Origin: an uncultured Burkholderiaceae bacterium
GTDB taxonomy: Bacteria; Pseudomonadota; Gammaproteobacteria; Burkholderiales; Burkholderiaceae
Direction of reading: 5' to 3'
Assembly (NCBI GenBank): GCA_937871985.1
Contig: CALMPB010000448.1
Location: forward strand, 1-7,095
Length of the DNA stretch: 7,095 nt
Part shown: positions 5,233 to 7,095 of the stretch, piece by piece
How positions within the stretch are numbered: position 1 is the stretch's first letter
Layout: each line of letters opens with the position of its first letter
Made by a program: the position numbers and the translations under genes
Notes under the pieces: generated by a model
The model's database searches: none
What the model was told of the DNA's origin: nothing
Seen by the model: the letters and a program-made list of their open reading frames with translations, nothing else

Positions 5233-5249
5233 CGCAAGCCTCCTGGCGT

Positions 5250-6194
5250 TTAATTAGCGCGCCTGATGACTTGACCCGGAAGGATTAGGTTCGCATCCTG
5301 AAGTTCGTTGAATACGGCGCTTCTTTCAGCGTCTCCCCCAGCGCCCCAGAGCTTGCTTCCATTACTCCAGCCTTGATTCAGTAGAATCTGGCCGAGCGTA
5401 TCTCCGCGGGTAACGGTGTGGCTGTTGGCTGCAGGACTAGTCGAGCTTTGTGAGCCGTTAGTCGATGGATTAGTCGGGGTAACAGGGGTAGGCGTGACCT
5501 TCTTCACGTAGATATTTGGTCGGTAGTAGCCGATGAGATTACCTGTCCCGATAGACATGAGGTTGAAAGCATTTCCTACGTTCGCATTCGCTGCGCCTTG
5601 GTTCTGCCCAAACCACTTACCTTGGTAATACATCGCTACATGGCCGTACTGTCCGCCTCCGAAGATGCCCCAGTCACCGTCTTGTAGCCCCGCTTTACCG
5701 CCGTGCCACTTGAATCCGAGCGGCTCTATCTGGCTCTGCTGAGATGCGTAGCCGCTTGCTCCACCGGTCTTGGTTGCAACGTACTTGCCAGAGAGTGCAA
5801 ACATGAATTGCTTGAACCCAGCTACACACTGCATGCCGTAACCCTCGTTGAACCCCTTGCCGTTCACTGCGCTGTAAAAGGCTGAAGGAGTCGAGACATT
5901 GACCTTGTAGTAAGGGAGGGAGCCCATCTGCGGAAGGTCAGTTGGTTCACAACCACTACCTGCGTCCTGAGGAACATCGATACCCGCGAGGCCTGCAATC
6001 GCAGCTTCGTTCCCCTTAACTGCATCACAGTAGGCGTCCTCCATGGCTTCGCCGTACTTAGCCTCGCCGCCAAAGGTGCGAGTGCCGTCATCGTTTGGAG
6101 AGGCTAGGAACGCCAGCCCTGCGACGAGCACTAGAACCAGAATGACGATGATGCTGGTGAGCTGGTCGCTTAAGAATTTACCGAGGCGCTTCAT
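5250..6194 (-). CDS. Endolysin: membrane-anchored CHAP amidase/peptidase with C-terminal LysM-like domain, 314 aa
   Basis: Peptidoglycan hydrolase for host lysis. Residues 13-31 form an N-terminal membrane segment after basic MKRLGK, either a signal-anchor or an uncleaved export signal. A region with two cysteines (C56, C82) comes next and may form a disulfide. The CHAP domain spans about 100-228: nucleophile C123 in MQCVAGFKQF, H185 in YGHVAMYY, and polar N198 in FGQNQG. A Thr/Pro/Ser/Asn linker follows (233-258), then a LysM-like cell-wall-binding domain (258-313: HTVTRGDTLGQIL to ILPGQVI). Its LysM is longer than usual in the middle (GWSNGSKLWGAGGDAERS). The start ATG overlaps the holin stop (TAATG), with AAAGGAGG just upstream, so translation is coupled. 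Membrane-bound CHAP hydrolases also occur in conjugation systems, but the holin neighbours favour phage lysis. Confidence 0.87.
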   Translation of the reverse strand: MKRLGKFLSDQLTSIIVILVLVLVAGLAFLASPNDDGTRTFGGEAKYGEAMEDAYCDAVKGNEAAIAGLAGIDVPQDAGSGCEPTDLPQMGSLPYYKVNVSTPSAFYSAVNGKGFNEGYGMQCVAGFKQFMFALSGKYVATKTGGASGYASQQSQIEPLGFKWHGGKAGLQDGDWGIFGGGQYGHVAMYYQGKWFGQNQGAANANVGNAFNLMSIGTGNLIGYYRPNIYVKKVTPTPVTPTNPSTNGSQSSTSPAANSHTVTRGDTLGQILLNQGWSNGSKLWGAGGDAERSAVFNELQDANLILPGQVIRRAN

Positions 6195-6403
6195 TACTGG
6201 CCTCCTTTAACGATCTTCTCCGTTGTAGAACCAAGGAAGTAGACGTTCACGATTGACGCGATGCCAGTTATGGATGCGAAGATTTGCTTCGCTAGAGCCG
6301 AGAAGCCCCATGTATCACCCAGAATCAGAACACATGCTGCGATTGCAGTCAGGATTCCGAGAGCGACAGAAATTCGCTTGTTAGTACTTGTTTTCAGTTT
6401 CAT
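6194..6403 (-). CDS. Small holin-like membrane protein, 69 aa
   Basis: Two membrane segments (about residues 11-28, ISVALGILTAIAACVLIL, and 36-57) are separated by a short turn (GDTWGF). A basic N-terminus (KLKTSTNKR) and a charged C-terminus (TEKIVKGGQ) complete the usual small phage holin layout. Such proteins form membrane lesions that let the endolysin reach or act on the wall at a set time. The ribosome site is exceptional: TAAGGAGGTGAT (6404-6415 on the minus strand) is nearly a full complement of the 16S rRNA tail and touches the ATG. Its last codon runs into the endolysin start. Assignment rests on topology and position, not on a recognised family signature. Confidence 0.78.
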   Translation of the reverse strand: MKLKTSTNKRISVALGILTAIAACVLILGDTWGFSALAKQIFASITGIASIVNVYFLGSTTEKIVKGGQ

Positions 6404-6415
6404 ATCACCTCCTTA
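6404..6415 (-). promoter_or_regulatory. Near-perfect Shine-Dalgarno sequence of the holin-like gene
   Basis: TAAGGAGGTGAT read on the minus strand matches the complement of the 16S rRNA 3' tail over 11 consecutive bases (AAGGAGGTGAT). It lies directly before ATG 6403 and implies strong initiation of the holin-like gene relative to its neighbours. Confidence 0.85.
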
Positions 6416-6423
6416 CGGTGTTA

Positions 6424-6804
6424 CTAATCACGCGCCTGCTTATTCACTTCTATGTTCGGCAGGTTCGCTTGCTGGATATAAAGATTCAGGAGCAGGAAGC
6501 CCCCGAGTAAAAGTGCGCCCACTACAAACTTCACGAAGCCCGATTCAAACGTGCGGCCAATCTTGCGCCAGATACTCGAATCACTCACGAGCTTCGCCTG
6601 CTCAAGACTTGTCAGTCGGACTTCATGGCTCGCCACTTCTTCTTCGAGTGGCTTCAGTCGTTCGTTCAGCTGCTTGCTCGTGATATTTCCGTCGAGCTTG
6701 CGATCCATGAGCTTGAGGAGCTGCGTCTGGTCATCCATCGTCTTAACGATGCCATTGACCTTCTCTTCAAGCCTTCCGAATTCGCGCGCTGATATTTCCG
6801 TCAT
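6424..6804 (-). CDS. Coiled-coil membrane protein of the lysis cassette (XhlA-like layout), 126 aa
   Basis: Residues 1-70 are a charged, heptad-patterned helix (REFGRLEEKVNGIVKTMDDQ, then RLKPLEEEVASHEVRLTSLE), likely a coiled coil. One membrane segment follows at about 90-110 (FVKFVVGALLLGGFLLLNLYI), then a short polar tail. Coiled coil plus C-terminal membrane anchor next to a small holin and an endolysin is the arrangement of haemolysin XhlA-type lysis partners, though this protein is longer than XhlA (about 90 residues) and I see no diagnostic motif. It could be a second holin, an antiholin or a holin regulator. Only a weak GAGAAG precedes the ATG at 6804. A candidate promoter with TTGACA lies just upstream, and the holin-like gene starts 20 nt after its stop. 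Confidence 0.72.
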   Translation of the reverse strand: MTEISAREFGRLEEKVNGIVKTMDDQTQLLKLMDRKLDGNITSKQLNERLKPLEEEVASHEVRLTSLEQAKLVSDSSIWRKIGRTFESGFVKFVVGALLLGGFLLLNLYIQQANLPNIEVNKQARD

Positions 6805-6813
6805 TACTTCTCA

Positions 6814-6841
6814 ATTTGAATGAGCAGACTACTGCTGTCAA
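6814..6841 (-). promoter_or_regulatory. Candidate promoter of the lysis cassette, with an inverted repeat in its spacer
   Basis: On the minus strand a consensus TTGACA (6836-6841) is followed after 16 bp by TCAAAT (6814-6819), which matches 4 of 6 positions of the -10 consensus. The spacer holds a 5-bp inverted repeat, AGCAG and CTGCT (6823-6827 and 6832-6836), a possible operator. The start site would fall only a few bases before ATG 6804. Confidence 0.45.
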
Positions 6842-6876
6842 GAGTAAACAACGCCGAAGAGAGTAACATCCTGCAA

Positions 6877-7095
6877 CTACCACTTCGCATAGAATCGCAC
6901 CGGCACGACGTAGCTGGTCGCGCTAGTACCACCTAGGTACATAACAGCGGCTTGAATTTGAGTCACGGTGCTTTCAAGTGCCATGTTGATTCGCGTTATT
7001 GAGACGCTCTCTGAGTTTGTGCCTGGCTCAAGAGTGGCGTCGACTTTCTTAAGACCAGACGAACTCACTCCTGCTGGTAAGTTCACGGACCCGAA
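6877..7095 (-). CDS. C-terminal end of a probable phage tail, fibre or other structural protein (5' end outside the window)
   Basis: The frame is open across the right edge and ends at TAG 6877-6879, giving 72 visible residues. A GTG at 7084-7086 is in frame, but no ribosome site can be judged and the frame continues upstream, so a longer gene is likely. The visible part is rich in S, T, V, N and A, beta-strand-like, without membrane segments, and ends in a hydrophobic VPVRFYAKW typical of the last strand of phage tail or fibre proteins. Its place directly before the lysis genes fits a late structural gene. No family is identified. Confidence 0.6.
   Translation of the reverse strand, partial: FGSVNLPAGVSSSGLKKVDATLEPGTNSESVSITRINMALESTVTQIQAAVMYLGGTSATSYVVPVRFYAKW

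Noticed and set aside
5202..5244. tRNA or tRNA fragment serving as an attachment site
   Set aside because: The hairpin has no anticodon or T-loop pattern and no further arms can be paired.

Overview
The window looks like one end of a prophage, or a prophage-like integrated element, in a high-GC actinobacterium. Micrococcales/Microbacteriaceae is my best guess, from recalled resemblance of the NucS C-terminus. Four things point to this. The left edge carries the C-terminal part of NucS, the actinobacterial/archaeal mismatch endonuclease. An Lsr2-type nucleoid protein is present. Consensus AAGGAGG-type ribosome sites are used. A lysis cassette (coiled-coil membrane protein, small holin-like protein, CHAP/LysM endolysin) follows the 3' end of a probable tail or fibre gene. 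No integrase, tRNA, rRNA, CRISPR array or insertion sequence is visible.

Layout, left to right. Positions 1-326 (+): the 3' part of nucS. It shows an abrupt composition change near position 55 (71% GC before, 55% after) and a diverged in-frame repeat of the catalytic-motif segment, which I read as the host/element junction. Positions 323-946 (-): an unrecognised 207-residue protein, probably translated from a leaderless mRNA; its stop overlaps the nucS stop. Positions 947-1045: a divergent, overlapping promoter region with repeated TACTGTC sites. Positions 1046-4748 (+): a tightly packed six-gene cassette. It holds an unknown 78-residue protein, three small membrane proteins (one is a 59-residue GTG-start gene), a 737-residue HerA/TraG-type ATPase with no membrane segment of its own, and a 192-residue protein with an HDxLGH motif. 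Positions 4752-4779: a 12-bp-stem bidirectional terminator. Positions 4791-5099 (-): Lsr2. Positions 5146-5170: a terminator for leftward transcripts. Positions 5250-6804 (-): the lysis genes, preceded by a candidate promoter with a consensus TTGACA box. Positions 6877-7095 (-): the 3' end of a structural gene that runs out of the window.

How the parts may work together. The leftward genes are ordinary late phage functions ending in Lsr2, which probably acts as a silencer of AT-richer DNA. The rightward cassette lies between the late genes and the putative attachment site, where prophages often carry accessory or defence genes. Its genes overlap or nearly touch, which suggests one membrane-associated complex: small membrane subunits, a soluble nucleic-acid-pumping-type ATPase and a possible metal-dependent enzyme. 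I do not recognise this combination as a named system. Its function (transfer, exclusion or defence) is inference only.
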